Source: Lycocorax pyrrhopterus obiensis
Lineage: Eukaryota > Chordata > Aves > Passeriformes > Paradisaeidae
Length of the DNA: 64,000 nucleotides
Assembly: GCA_014706295.1 (NCBI GenBank)
Contig: JACSVZ010000002.1
Location: forward strand, 56,753,617-56,817,616
Direction: 5' to 3'
Shown here: in pieces, positions 20,061-32,651 of the stretch
Layout of the letters: every line of letters starts with the position of its first letter
Numbering within the stretch: position 1 is the first letter of the stretch
The notes under the pieces: model-generated
What the model was told of the DNA's origin: nothing
Databases searched by the model: none
Seen by the model: the letters and a program-made list of their open reading frames with translations, nothing else
Translations under genes and position numbers: made by a program

Positions 20061-22800
20061 GGATACGTTCAGATATTTGTTTGGCTATGGGAAGAGACCT
20101 GTGGTCTGATAGCCAAGTTATGGGGCTAGCAGAGAAGCAGGGAAGCTTCTAACAAAGGTTAGAAAGCAGCAGTCAACAAAAACTGAGGTCTGCAGCAGGC
20201 TGACTGTGGGTCAAGTCTCTAAAGCAGATGTGAAGATATCCCCAATTCATATTCCCTTTATGACAGGCTGCATAGGAAACATGTACTCCAGACATGATGA
20301 GAAATGCACCTTTACTTGGCTCTTTTCCATGGATATCTCATGAACATGCAAATAACTACTGTCTCTGTGTGAAGCATGATGCTGGGGAAATGCAACTGGT
20401 ATTTCGAAGATTAAGTTGTGCTCACAGGAACCAAGATGAGAGAAGGAGGGAAGGCAGTAGGGGGGAAACTCTGTTAATTTCAGCTATACATTTCTTGATG
20501 CATGTGTTTTTAATTCATGTCAGCATTCTAACTCTTCCCACTTGATTCTAAAGTTCTGCCTTCACAGGCAGTCTCAGAGCAAAAGAATACAGGATCCTAA
20601 AGCAGGGATTTCATATTACAAAAATATATTAGCAATGTAATAAAGTAATATTAGGGCTATGTAGAAGAACTGAATCAGCTACAAAACAGCAGGATCCTAG
20701 AAAACTGTCACATGGCTAAGACAGAACAAGAAAGGTACCTTTACATTATAGTCTGCCTCTAATAGGAGCTCATGCAGGTTGATGACCTCTTGTGTGTAAT
20801 AGTGATTCCCTTTCTTCCTCTCCTTTTTTTTTTCTTTTTTAGGAGAAAAATGTAAATGTGTCAAAGACAATGTCTCATTCGCAAAAGAATTCTCTGAGAC
20901 AGTGCTGAGGTACTTCTCATGCCAGATCTCAGCCAAGTCAACCCAGGCCCATTTTACCTGTGCCAGTGAAGACAAGTACAACTGTTCTCATAAACAGATA
21001 CAGAATAATCTTTGAGTACTTTGCTCAAGGAATACAACAAGTAAAATATTTTCACAGCAAATTATTTTTATTACTGCTCAAGTACAGTGCTAAAACATAT
21101 TTTCTGTGTTTAAAAAAAATCTGCATTACAGTAACATTTTTACAATATGATTTTTCATAGATTTAGCTTACTTACCATATTTCTGCTGACCCATAATGGA
21201 TGGTTGCATAGAACTCCTCATTTTAATTCCATAATTTCTTAAGTTAAAACATGAATGCAAAATTCATCTCTTTCCTGGCTGAAACACAATAGTTTATATA
21301 CAGTTATTCATCACAGTATAATGATTAAAGATAAAATATTATAGTTATAACCCAGCCAGAGTTACACAACAGATTAACAGAGATCTGTATAAATGATGAG
21401 GCATGATAAGGATGTTTTCAGTCAGCCAAAAGCATCCTCTATCTATTTAAATGGCACCTGTATATTTTTTTAGCAGCTACCTCTTTTTTTTTTCTTCTTT
21501 TAGCCCAGGCTAAAAGAGATGTATGGGCAGGGGCCCAAAAACAATTGAGACCATCTCCTTACCCCTAGAGAGTACCTCTGCAGGCAGTCTTTCCAGAAAC
21601 TTAAAGCTCATCATAAGAGACTCTTTATTTCACTAGCCAGCCAATGCTTCTATCCTCTGAAGTTCCCTGCAATTCATCTACAGTTGCATTCCATGGAACA
21701 GTAACTTTTTCTGTTTACGCATCAGAGGAGTCCAAAATGGGATGCTTCAAATCCCTGTCGTATTTCCAGTGCACTGACCAGGTCAGTCCTCAGCTAGACA
21801 CTACCTTACTTAACAGGTTGTTTTTACACATATACCCATTGCCTTATTGTGACTTTGCCCAGCCCTAAATGTCTTTTCTTTGTTCTTGGGACTGCTGGCT
21901 TCCAGAAGATGTCTGGCAACACCCTTTTTCAGTATCAAAGCAATAGTGTCTCGTGGTTTTGTTTTGAAGGGATGGAGTTAGTATACTTGCAGTTAAGCTC
22001 CTTCTATTTCCTTCTTCCTGCCTTTCCTGTGCTCCCCACAGAGGTCCTGGCTGTGACATACAGCAGAAAACACCTAGGGCAAATTGGAATGTTTAAGCAT
22101 TTGATATTCTGCTCCTTTGAGTGTCTGGAGGCAGTACTTTCCTGTTTGAGATCCATGGGACTGCACAGTAGTGTCTGTGGGGCCTTGCTTCAAAAGATCT
22201 TAGCTAGGGTTGCTCTCCTCCCAGCACATGGCTATGGCAAGGGCATGGGAGTTGTTCTTCTACACAATAGTGCTCTATAGCATCAAAAAAATCCTCAAAG
22301 TGAACCACTGTCTTGGGTCATCTGCAATACATCATTGCTGATTGTTGTGATATTAGACATTTTAATTCTATGAATGAATGGAAATCTACTGGTTACCTGC
22401 AAAGCAAAATAAGCATAAGTATGGAAGTTATGAAACAATAGCATGGCTTGCAAATTCCTTATATGGACCTAAGCCTTGAGTCCTTAGGAGTGATGTCTTT
22501 TAATTTTCATTATGTTTTAGCATTAAAACCCCATGGAGAGGAACAGGATAATTCCTCAAAAGCCTAGATAAATGAACAAAGAACATCTTCCAGATCTAAC
22601 TGTGCCAGCAAAAGATGTTGCACCCAATAGCAATCTCTCAACTATTTTTTGCAAGAACTACTGGCAAAGCTTTCAGAGTGAGAGCCCTAGTTACTCAACA
22701 AGACCCTACCTGTGAATATTTACTACTTCAGCTGTTCCAGCTAATGCAGGTCTGTTTGTGTATTTGTGTTCTTTTTCTTTAATAAATTGGCTGACCAAAA
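20061..22800. other. Unannotated stretch with a weak exon candidate
   Basis: Mostly AT-rich, non-coding sequence. It contains a pyrimidine tract with AG at 20820-20842 followed by a 57-codon open frame (see findings), and a perfect 10-bp-arm palindrome at 21496-21517. Other frames (for example 21849-22280) show no family features. Confidence 0.35.
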
Positions 22801-22905
22801 GGGTGGTATTCTGTGGTAGGTATGTGATATCTGTGATGCTGAGCAGGGAGCCATAGTTTCCTCCACCAGTATGATGTCATATAACTTAGGTCAAAGTAAC
22901 AAAGT

Positions 22906-23160
22906 GCTTATATAGCTTGGGTTATAAGATATCTACGTAACCTTAATATCAATATAACCTAAATCATGACTTTTTATCAATATAACCTGAAGAATATCAA
23001 TATACCCTGAAGCATAGCCTTCTATACTTATATAGCCTGAATCATAGCTTTTACTTATGTAGCCTGAATCATAACTTCTATACCTATAACCTGATGCTTA
23101 TATAACATGAATCCTAACTTTTGATATCCATATACTCTAATATGAATAACTTTTTATACA
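22906..23160. repeat. Degenerate AT-rich minisatellite
   Basis: About nine imperfect copies of a unit of roughly 28-30 bp with the core TATARCCTGAATCATARCTT. Units vary in length and are often truncated. It lies directly before an LTR-like segment and might be part of its U3. Confidence 0.7.
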
Positions 23161-23251
23161 ATATAATGGCTAGTATATAGTTAACTAGTTGCTTATATGC
23201 AGAATAGAGAAAAATAGAAAGAAAAAACAATACAAAACAAAACTTACCAGG

Positions 23252-23725
23252 TGTATAGGTTTAGAGATAGATTAGTGTAGTACTAATGAGAAATTGACAA
23301 ACCAAAGCAAATTAGCCACAAAACAAAGAATTTACACTGGTTAAGACCAGATGGACTGAAGAGCATCGTAACTACACATGCCCCGAAGACAAAGTCAAAA
23401 AGTTCAAGTGCGAAGAAGACTTTAGAAGCCTTCATCAAAGACCCCCAAAGACCCCCGAACTGGGGAATTGCATGCGCAGTGCAAAGAATTATCTAATAAC
23501 CATGAGATCATGCTATGTAAATTAGTTTCAGCATGTATGTGATGATGCTGTAATGACATAGCAGCATTAAGCAAAATTTACTGTATAAATATACTACAGC
23601 ACTTCACAAAGGCAGGTGAGTTAGGAGGAAAAATCCCACTCACCACCAGTGCTGCAATAAACAAATACCTGCTCTATAGACATTGGTCTATGGGGATTTA
23701 TTTCCAGCCTATCTTTCGGGCATCA
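23252..23725 (+). mobile_element. LTR-like segment, class I type, 5' limit uncertain
   Basis: The order is that of an LTR 3' half: TGTATAAATATAC (TATA, about 23583-23595), GCAATAAACAAAT (polyadenylation signal, about 23655), then a short U5 ending near TTTCGGGCATCA. I found no matching duplication. The 5' end may lie at 23252 (TGTATAGG) or earlier, before the minisatellite. Confidence 0.55.
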
Positions 23726-23729
23726 AGTA

Positions 23730-26680
23730 ACAGCAATGTGCAGACTATTCTACTAATTGACAGCCTGGGTTAATGGATGATGCACAGAGAAGCAAAGAGG
23801 ATTTGGATGAAGAGGTGTCCTGTCCACAGCTGAAGTGTTATCTTGGAGCACAGCAGCAACTGAATTCATGCTGTGCTTGTGCTACAGCCTGGGATCATGG
23901 CATCCAGGAGTGCAACAAGGGAGGGCAAGCCTCTACACACATGCCATGCTTAATGAATTGGTGTTGGGCTTTTTGCCTTCAGAAAAAGTAGGTATGGGAA
24001 AGAATTAAAAACAATGTTTGCTTTTCTGTTCACCTATGATTGAAGTTAAACTACAGAACTAGAGAATTAATTACTGTAGGTTTTTTATTAGAATTTTCTT
24101 TTTTATCTCAGTAATTTTAACAAGCAATGGCAAAAATGGTATCAGAAATATTTAATCTGGTTCCAAAACTATCTTAAATCACTTAATGTATTTCACTGCA
24201 CAAAGCCTGCATAGATTTTATCACAAAATCACAGAATAGCAGCATAGCTATGCCTATTCATATTTTCATGGTGATATCCTAACAATCCATTGCATAAGGC
24301 CAGTCATAATACTTTAACAGAAAGGATCTAATGAAAAATTTTGCCACTTTCCAGGAGAGGCAGAAAAGCATACCAGCCATTTTTATATTAGTTTCAACTG
24401 CTCCAGATTTGGTTATGGTATAAAAATGCTACTATACCTCTATTATCCTGATGTGTTAATTTTTTGTCTTAATATGGCAATCGGTACACTAATTATTAGT
24501 ACACTAATAATACTAGTAAGTATGCTAATTGACTGATTCTACATTTAGAGGTATTTATATATATAGAGATATTTTGTCCAAAAGGTGGAGCTAACAACAC
24601 TCTGAGGTCTTAGCTTTGTTTGCCCAACAGAAAACATTGACTCCAACACATTTTCTTTTTGGAGTGCATTTGATTCTAAACCTGTCTTAAATTTAAGGGG
24701 TTGCTAGACACTCAAACTTGCACAGAAAAATGAGGTCAAAAATACCTGTGTGCTTTTGGAGTCCTATTATGCCCTTTCTGTTTTGACTACTGTGTTTATG
24801 TTCCAGCTTGTGGTTTGTCTTGTGATTCCATGTCTGACTGCAAATTAATTAAACCTATGCTTTTGACTTCTTATTAATTAAGGGGTTCAACTTCCACATC
24901 TGTCTCCCCCACTGCCTTTCCAGTTGATCATCAGACTCCCATGGGGACATATCTCAGGATATCTGAAGAGAAGCAGCTCCATAACCAGCTGTTCCTCCCA
25001 AAGTAGCATGTTCTGAACCAGCAGCAAATGACAATTTCAAGCAGGCAAAATGTTGCTGCAGGCTATTTTTCTCTCCTCCACACAGGCAACTGCTTCTCTT
25101 CCCAGATGAGTAGAAAAAACCTTCGCTTTTAATCATCTCTTTTATTTTGCCTTGTGGAAGTAAGGAAGCAGAGGTAAGTACACTAGCAGTGACCTCCAAG
25201 AAGATTCAAATGATGTAACAGCAGAATCTCACACTTGTCTTCTTCTCTGCTTTTGCAAAGCTGCTGCTGGCTGCTGGTCATAAATATTAGCAAACTATAT
25301 GTAACAAGCTTTGTTTGTGATGCTCAGGAATAAACCTGAATTTTTGTATCCCATTCTAATTCATAACATATATTTTATAACATTTTTATTAAGGTTCTGA
25401 TTTTGTTCCAAAGTTTAGACTGACAACACAGTATTAATCAGCAGATGCACTGATCCTGCACATTCCAGCAAGATACCTCCCTTCTTTGCAGTAACACCAA
25501 GTAACAGAAGTTTTGCTAAGCGATAATACAAAAAGACCTCCTGCATAATACATGCAGATAAATAAACCTGAGAATGCTAAACATACTTGAGATTATACTG
25601 TACAGCAAGATGTCAAGTTCAGAAAAAGAAATGCTGACTAAATGTGTATTTAATAAATTGTCCTCCTTCGTGGTACACATAGATTAGAGTTAGCTTCAAG
25701 GAGGGGCATATGTCAAAACTAGTCTTCAGACGATGTCCTTCTAGGGTTAGATGCTTTTACCATCTATTTCTCACTTGGTGCTCTTGAACGGAAGGTGATT
25801 CTGCAGGCTCTAACTATTCAGTCCCTCTTCTGGAAGCCATTTCAACTTCCAAAGAGTACTATTAACACCTTCTTGAAGGAGTCTACTGGTTTTTGAACAT
25901 AGATATAAGGGAAAGACTTGCATTTTAGTCTTAACCAGTTATTTATTAGCATAAAAATCAGCAATACACAACAAGCAGGGACTGGAGCCCAGGCCCATCC
26001 TATTCAAGTAATGTAGAATTTAAAAAAAAATCTACAGTTACCTTTCACTGAAACCTAACAGGGTTTTAATTCAATTTCAATAAAAAGTCTGCGAGCTTTC
26101 CGAAGTCCCACCCAAAAATTTCACCTGGATGTAGTCCAGTAACATGTGATACATTGTTGCTTAAAATTTTTTTACTGCCATATATATTTGCCTACTACTT
26201 AATATAAGTATGCAGAGATTATTTGAAGAACTATTACCACAAACCTCTATCTGTGGCTATTGCAGAGGGTTTTCTAAAATCAAGTATCAAAATGATAAAA
26301 AAATCTGGAAGGATGAATAAGCTGGAAAATGTTGGGATTTGTTTTTTTAAATTTATCTTACTTTTAAGGCAGAATAAATTGGAATTTGCCACTGCTTTTC
26401 AAGTTACAATAGGAGACAAATAAGATATGTATCAATATAAAAAGCTGTTGGGAACTTCTGTATATATGACAAGGGATGTTTCATCTACTAGAGAATGTAG
26501 ATTAAATGTACTGCATGTTCACATTTTGTACATGTGAAATTCCAAACATCATTCAGGATTGATAGTAGATGACAGCATAAATACAATGAATAATGGAAGA
26601 GGCTTCTTGGAGAGGTAGGCAATGACCCATGCCTATCATGCCTTTGTAAAATGCTCTTAATAACATCCTTTAACCTTTGG
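23730..26680. other. Unannotated stretch
   Basis: AT-rich, non-coding. A 13-base palindrome (ACTAATTATTAGT) lies near 24488. No gene, RNA or repeat family recognised. Confidence 0.4.
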
Positions 26681-26684
26681 TCAG

Positions 26685-26786
26685 TCCTGAATTGGTCAGG
26701 CAGTTGGACTTAATGGTCATTGTAGATCCATGCAACTATTCTATTTTCTATTCTATTCTATTCTATTCTATTCTATTCTATTCTAT
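26685..26786 (+). mobile_element. CR1-like 3' tail with (TTCTA)n
   Basis: CAGTTGGACTTAATGGTCAT matches the conserved end of avian CR1 LINEs, followed by a pentamer run (ATTCT)n at about 26738-26786. CR1 3' ends carry short tandem repeats, usually with an ATTCTATG-like octamer; here it is the pentamer. Only the extreme 3' end is present, as in most 5'-truncated CR1 copies. Confidence 0.65.
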
Positions 26787-26789
26787 GTA

Positions 26790-28205
26790 GGCTGATTCAT
26801 CCTTCACTTCGCAGTCTGGCAAAGAAAAGTCACACGGCTACAGAAAGCTGCAGCAGGAATACAGGCCAAGCAGGTCCTGTTTCCTGAACAGTAAGAAACT
26901 GAAGAATGGAGACAGCTACCACTCATACATGAAACAAGGAGAAGGTTTTCTGCTATCTAAATTCAAAAGACCTGATAATGAACTTCATATATTTGATGGC
27001 AGCAAAACATGAAGGGTGGAGTCTGAGAGATGTGTTAATGAGGTTTTCACCCATTAGTAGCCTGCTGGAGTCCAGCTCCAAGCAATCACCACCAGCAGAT
27101 CCAGCCTCCGCTGTTTGGCTGGTCAATGGACAGGCTGTATGGGTAGGCTCTGAATATGAAGCTGCTTGTATCAGTCCAATGCCTTTCACAATGGATGTCT
27201 GTCTCCTAGAAAAGAAAACATCCACATAATCTGATCTTCCATTCTGTAATTTTCACGGGAAAAAGTGCCAAATCAGTACAGACATTTTAAAAGCTACAAG
27301 AGATGAAACACTAATTGGTTGGTCAATGAAATACAATTTGTTGCACAGCTATCTGTGGGGATATGCCCTAACTCTTCAGGACTGTGAATGAAAATTGCTG
27401 AGGTTTTTAAAAAACTCAACAAATATTAACTGAAGGGGAAGGTTGTTGCTGATAATGCTGATATGGGTAAGGAGCTCACTGGCCAGCTGACTAAAAGGCA
27501 ACTGTGACTTTTTAAGAGACCCTATGTGCCTAAAGATAGCTGCAACAACAGACTTTGCTTTTTTCTTTTTACACACCCACTTGAAAATACCTGAGAATAC
27601 CAATGTGATGAAATTTATGATGACATTATTCAGGTACAAAGGAACTTATTTTTTCTTTCTTTTTTTAATTGATAAAAGCACCTATGAAAAGCAATTAAAC
27701 AATTGTCTAGCACACCCTTGGTAATTAGTTTGCAAAGCTGGTGTAATGAGTCCAGAAAGCTGTCTGACTATGGTAAAACACAAAATCACAGCTTTTTGAT
27801 GCAAGCTGAATCTGATAAGACAGGCCCTTGGATATGAACAAATGTAATCTAAAGTAACAGCTGGCAGAGTGAGACTAGAGATAGATTGTTTTGCCATGAG
27901 TGCCCCCTGTCCAGAGAGCTTTGAGGAAAAAGACAGTAATTAAAGAGCAAGGATTCAAATGACCTAGAATTTGTAAGTGTTTTTTGAGTTGAAAACAAAC
28001 AAACTTGAAAACAAACAAGTAGCTAGTGTATTTTTGGACCATGCTTTCCTCTTTGCAAAGGGCCCCACAAGGAAATGCATTCTGAAGTAGCACATCCTGA
28101 AATAATTCACTACAGCTGTACTAATTGAGTTCTCATACTCTAGGGGAGAACATGCAACCCCATAAATTGAGCCCTACAATTTAAAAAGAATGCTAAGGTA
28201 CTTTT
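26790..28205. other. Unannotated stretch
   Basis: AT-rich, non-coding; opposed frames near 26953-27229 look like chance. No repeat family recognised. Confidence 0.4.
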
Positions 28206-28211
28206 ATGCAT

Positions 28212-28331
28212 TCTGAGAAGGGCAATGAAGCTGATGAAGGAGCTGGAAGAACTGTCCTCTGAGGAGCAGCTGAGGGCACTTGTTTTGTCTAGTTTGAAGA
28301 GTTTGAAAAGGAGGCTAACAGGTGACCTCAG
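28212..28331 (+). mobile_element. CR1 fragment, plus strand
   Basis: GAAGCTGATGAAGGAGCTGG and GAGGAGCAGCTGAGG followed by AAAAGGAGGCTAACAGGTGA correspond to the 3' part of CR1 ORF2 in sense orientation. It is cut at 28331, where a second CR1 begins in the other direction. Confidence 0.7.
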
Positions 28332-28765
28332 AGAACCATAGAATGGTTTGGGTTGGAAGTGTTCATCTAGTTCTTGAAGTTCATCTAGTTTCAACACGCC
28401 TGCTATGGGCAGGGATATCACTCACTAGTCCAGGTTGCCCAACACCCCATCCAACCTGGTCTTGAACATTTCCAGGGATGGGGCATCCACAACTTCTCTG
28501 GGCAATCTGTCCCAGTGCTTTACCACCCTTTGAGTAAAGAATTTCTCCCTAACATCTAATCTAAATCTCTCATCTTTTACTTTAAAAGTGTTTCCCCTTG
28601 TTCCATCACTATCTGCCTGTCTAAAAAGTCATTTTCCCATTTTTTTTTATCAGCCCCCCTCTAAGTACTGGAAGGCCACAATGAGATCTCTTCAGAGCCT
28701 TCTCTTCTCCAGGCTGAATAACCCCAGTTCTCTCAGCCTGTCTTCATAGGAATAGGTCAAGGTTC
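28332..28765 (-). mobile_element. CR1 fragment, minus strand
   Basis: It starts with the CR1 3' end in reverse (ACCATAGAATGGTTTGGGTTG) and continues through the well-known avian CR1 blocks, for example CCAGGTTGCCCAACACCCC, GGGGCATCCACAACTTCT and TCTTCTCCAGGCTGAATAAC. About 430 bp are present; the rest is 5'-truncated. A short local duplication (TTCATCTAGTT twice) lies at about 28361-28390. Confidence 0.9.
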
Positions 28766-28769
28766 TCTC

Positions 28770-29746
28770 TCTCTTCTCAATTTATGTTATAAAAATATTT
28801 GGAAAAACTGTAGTCTCATGATTTGCAACCCAGATTTCCTCTGGTGTTAACTGGTGTTCTGGAGCCAAACACCCCAGTATAGCACTTTCACAATACCCAC
28901 AAGATCTCAACCTGCCCTTTGCTATTATTTTTTAATCACATAGTAAAACAAACATACACATACAATACATGTCCTATACTCTCTTCTGTGATTGTCCCCT
29001 TAACGATAACCTAGGAAAGCAGCTTCAGTCATTTTTTAAGGGATTGCTTTTCATTTTTCTTTTCTGTGTTGCCTAGCATTAATTTAGAGAATGATTCCAC
29101 AGTGTTTCACTAATCCATCAGATTTAAATGCTCAAGGCACCACAAGAGCAGAGAGTAGGACTCTGAGTTTTATTATTAAGGCTGCTTGAGACACAGGTCC
29201 TGTGAGGTGGGGTAACAAAAACATCCTAAGAGAAACTTGGTAAATGTATGTGTACCTGTCTCTGGCCGTTTTATAAATGGCAGAGAAGTACATGCCATGG
29301 CATGCACACAATTATTTAAGATAAAAAGTTCTCTATGAACTGGAAAACTCTGAACTCCTTCTTTCAAAGGACTCATATACTGGTGGCTGCTTTAAAATAA
29401 AGGGGAAACATATTTAGTTTACTAGTTCATTTGTGAGCAAAATACAGAAACTATTGCTTGTTTTTTTACAAATTATGTCCCTCTCAATCTTGAACTGCAC
29501 ATTGAAGTGGTCCTTTTTTTTTGAGGAAATCTGAAAGGTAGGGAAAGGGAAAGGAAGAAGTTCTGCTGCAGCCACGGTAGACTATTTTGAGAAGAGATTT
29601 GAATGTGTTTACTCTCCTTGTGAGAAGGGATTTTGGTGTGGTGTTTATGCTGCTCCTGTCTATTCATGACTCACTTCTGCATTCCATATATCCCTGAAAC
29701 CCAGCTCAGCATAGATGTTGCCTATGAATGCCAAATTTTTATGGTA
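28770..29746. other. Unannotated stretch
   Basis: AT-rich, non-coding, no gene or repeat family recognised. It could hold the other side of the interrupted plus-strand CR1, but I cannot see it. Confidence 0.35.
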
Positions 29747-29751
29747 GCTTG

Positions 29752-30590
29752 TGTCTTGGGGTGTTTTACGATGATAGTCTATTCCCTGATCCTCTGCTTT
29801 ATGCCCAAAAATGGTTGCTGTATCTTTAAGGTGGGTCCAGGGGACGGGGGAGCCTTGGGCTCATTGGCGGGCTTTTTCAAAGCCTCACTCCTCAGGTGTC
29901 TGGGGGTGCGGTGTGGTCTGTGTTGGTGCTTGGCTAGCTTGGTTTTTGTTAGCCCAGGCAAGAAATTTTTTCCCTTCCTGGGCCTTGGAGAAGCTGTAGC
30001 AACAATCATTTGGCAGCTTTTCGAGGTGAACTGGACAGCTTGTTTAGTCCGAGACCAGAGAGAATAGGACACGCAGGAGAGGGGTTGGCCAGCCAGGGTG
30101 GGCGGGAGAGAGGGGCATCTCCATTTCGGCCCCACGCCTCGGGAAAGCCAAGCCGGAGAGAGAAAGTACACCAAAGCCAGCTGTTTCATCTGCTGTGGAG
30201 AGTGGATCAACACTGGAGAGTCGCCAGGTATTCATCAGTTTGCCCGAGCTGCTGCTTGAATCTCCTGTTTGTTTTTTTTTCCCCCGAGAGAGAACTCGGC
30301 GCCATCTTCTATCATGTTGTATGAGCTGGGGTTTTTTTTCCCTGGCATTATGGGTTTTTGTAAAGGTGTGTGTGAGGGGGAAAAAGGTCTGACAGTTTAA
30401 TATCTAGCATTTCTTTTCCTTTTTCCCATGCCTTGTGGGCATTCTGTTTGTCAGTAAATGGTAGGGGTTTTTTCACTTTCATCCACTAGTATTCATTTCC
30501 TATTGGCGGAAAGGGATTGTTAGAACACTTTTTAGAGGAGACGACTCATTCCAGAGTGTTTTCTCCTAATCTTGTCTCTAAACCGAGGCA
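29752..30590 (+). repeat. 5' LTR of the truncated ERVL-like element
   Basis: It starts TGTCTTGGGGTG and ends ACCGAGGCA. The start aligns with 44934 (TGTCCTGGGTAA; then TGCCCAAAA and TCTTTAAG in both) and the end aligns with 45700-45865 (TCATTTCCTA, ACTCATT, AGAGTGT). A GC-rich middle (29830-30200) gives several open frames that I treat as composition effects. Confidence 0.78.
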
Positions 30591-30595
30591 AAATT

Positions 30596-30613
30596 TGGTG
30601 CCCAACTTAAGGG
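30596..30613 (+). other. Primer binding site of the ERVL-like element
   Basis: TGGTGCCCAACTTAAGGG lies five bases after the LTR end. It starts TGG, and the first part (TGGTGCCCAAC) resembles sites complementary to tRNA-Lys1,2, with mismatches further on. The related element has a mutated version at 45869-45886. Confidence 0.55.
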
Positions 30614-31205
30614 GCAAGAGAAAGTGAAAAAAAAAATTACATTCTGGTTTGAAACACTTTGTATTGAGTACAGCACCCAGTGGTCATCGTGCTGCTTGCT
30701 TCAATAATGGCTCTCTGGCACCTAGACATGTTTACCTATCCATATATGTGGGCAATAATGCAATTACGTCCCTGGCATATGTCTTCTACATACCAGGGAC
30801 AAGAATCAGGATTGCCATATTGATGTGCCCTGTGCTAGTAATTTATGAAAGTTCAACAGAGGTGCTGAGAGCTGTTGGGCTTTTGCATTCTCTGCTGTTT
30901 TCCTGTCCTGGTCTCGGTAGCCTTTTTGTGGGTTTAGTAATGATTACACACAGTCTGTTAGGGGAAAAGTAGGAGATGATTTTTCCCTGCCTTTTATCTC
31001 CTTTTTTGCCTTCAGATCTGGCATGTCACCTTTTGAGAATGTTCAGTTTCCCCTGGATGTTAAAGATCCTACCTTCCTGTTGTGTTGTGTAGTAGGTTTC
31101 TTCTATATGGTCTGCAGCTTGTCTAGAATCAGGGCTGGGATTTACAGAGAGGCTGTCCGGAGATCTGCCCCAGTTGTGGAAAATTGTGATTGGTGTGGGA
31201 TGTAG

Positions 31206-32600
31206 GAGGACATAGGCCAAACCCTGAAGGAATTCTCTGCCCCGATAGCTTGGAACATTTTCCCTGAACAAATTCAGAATCCAGCTGAGGTGGGGAAATA
31301 TCTGAAAGAAAATTGCAATTACAACTCTAATGAGAAGAAGCTCATTGCAATGTGCTGGGCCCTGGCTAATGCTTACTGCACACTGCCAGATATTGTAGGG
31401 CAGCAGATACAGCCAGAGGGGCCAGAGGATGCATCAGCAGACAGCCCAGTCACTCAGGCTGCAGCTGAACCATATGGGGAGCCTGAGCCAATAGCAATTG
31501 CCCCTGTGCAGAGAAGAAAACACAAACCCAAATCCATTCACCCAGTGGATGATGATGGGGAACCAGGATCCTCACAGCCAGCAGAGGCATCTGAACCAGA
31601 AATCATTATCAAGTCTCTGTCCATTGAAAGCCTTCACAGTCTAAGAAAAGATTTTACCCGACGGCCCGATGGATCTGTATTAAGTTGATTGGTTCAAATC
31701 TGGAACACCTCAGGTGATGGTACAATTCTGAACAGTACTTAAGTGAGGCATTTAGGATCTCTGTCACGTGATGTGGGTATTGACCAAGGGATGACAAGGA
31801 GGCCCAAAGCTTTCTGCCTCTAGACACGGCTCTTAAGAAGTGTGAAGGAAAGATACCTGTGCCGGGAAGATCTCCAGCTGCAGCAAAACCCCTGGAAGGC
31901 CATGGAACAAGGAATTCAATGCTGGAGAGAACTGGCGGTGATAGAGATCATTTTCTCAGGCAACCAAACCATTAAGAGTCCAGACCTGGTAAAATGTCCA
32001 TCAGTGATGTGGCTAAAACTTGCACAACCTGGATAACAAGAATACACCCCTGCCCTAGCGATGATCCAGTGGAATGAGGGGAACGAGACAGTGGGTACTC
32101 TGATAAAGAGGCTCCGGCCAAATGAAGACACTCTGCATGGCCCAACACAAGCAAGAATCTCAGCTGTGGAAACAAGTCTGTCAGAGCATATACAGAAGGT
32201 GGAAGACAGGATTGTAGAGACTCATCAGAAACTCAGGAAGGAGCTTGAAGAGGACCTTCTCCAAATCTTGTCAGTACAGACCAGAGGCTCTGTTATCGGA
32301 AGTAGACATCCCCCAGCTAGGGAGAGAGTACATCCCATGAGCTGGCCTGTGGTTCTTCTTGTGTGACCATGGGGAAAACATGAAAAGGTGGATGGAAAAC
32401 CCACTTCTGTCCTGGCAGCACAGGTGTGTGAACTGAAGGAAAGCAGTGCTCAGAGAGGGAGTTCCACCAGCAGGGATGTAGCTCCAGTTTTCCATAGCTG
32501 TGCTGCCAGACATAATGGAAGGGAGGATGACATGTCCAATCCCCTTGAAGGGACTTCCAGAATGTATGCCCAGGGAGGGAATGATAGCCAGGACTAGAGG
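31206..32600 (+). pseudogene. gag remnant of the ERVL-like element
   Basis: Open pieces at 31290-31688 (132 codons; acidic and Pro-rich after an N-terminal Cys/Trp part, with a basic RRKHKPK stretch), 31842-32036, 32061-32366 and 32388-32597 follow each other in changing frames in the place where gag belongs, between the leader and the protease. No zinc knuckle is visible. The gag call relies on order and on my recollection of avian ERVL gag style, so it is moderate. Confidence 0.6.
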
Positions 32601-32651
32601 GCCCCTGCCTCTAGCCAGGTAGAGACACAGGAGAATAGTGTGTTTTGAACA

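Noticed and set aside
26738..26786. Possible telomere-like or satellite array
   Set aside because: The pentamer run follows a CR1 end and is short, so it is a LINE tail microsatellite.
29633..30324. Frames of 104-144 codons
   Set aside because: They overlap the LTR 29752-30590 on both strands and show no protein features.
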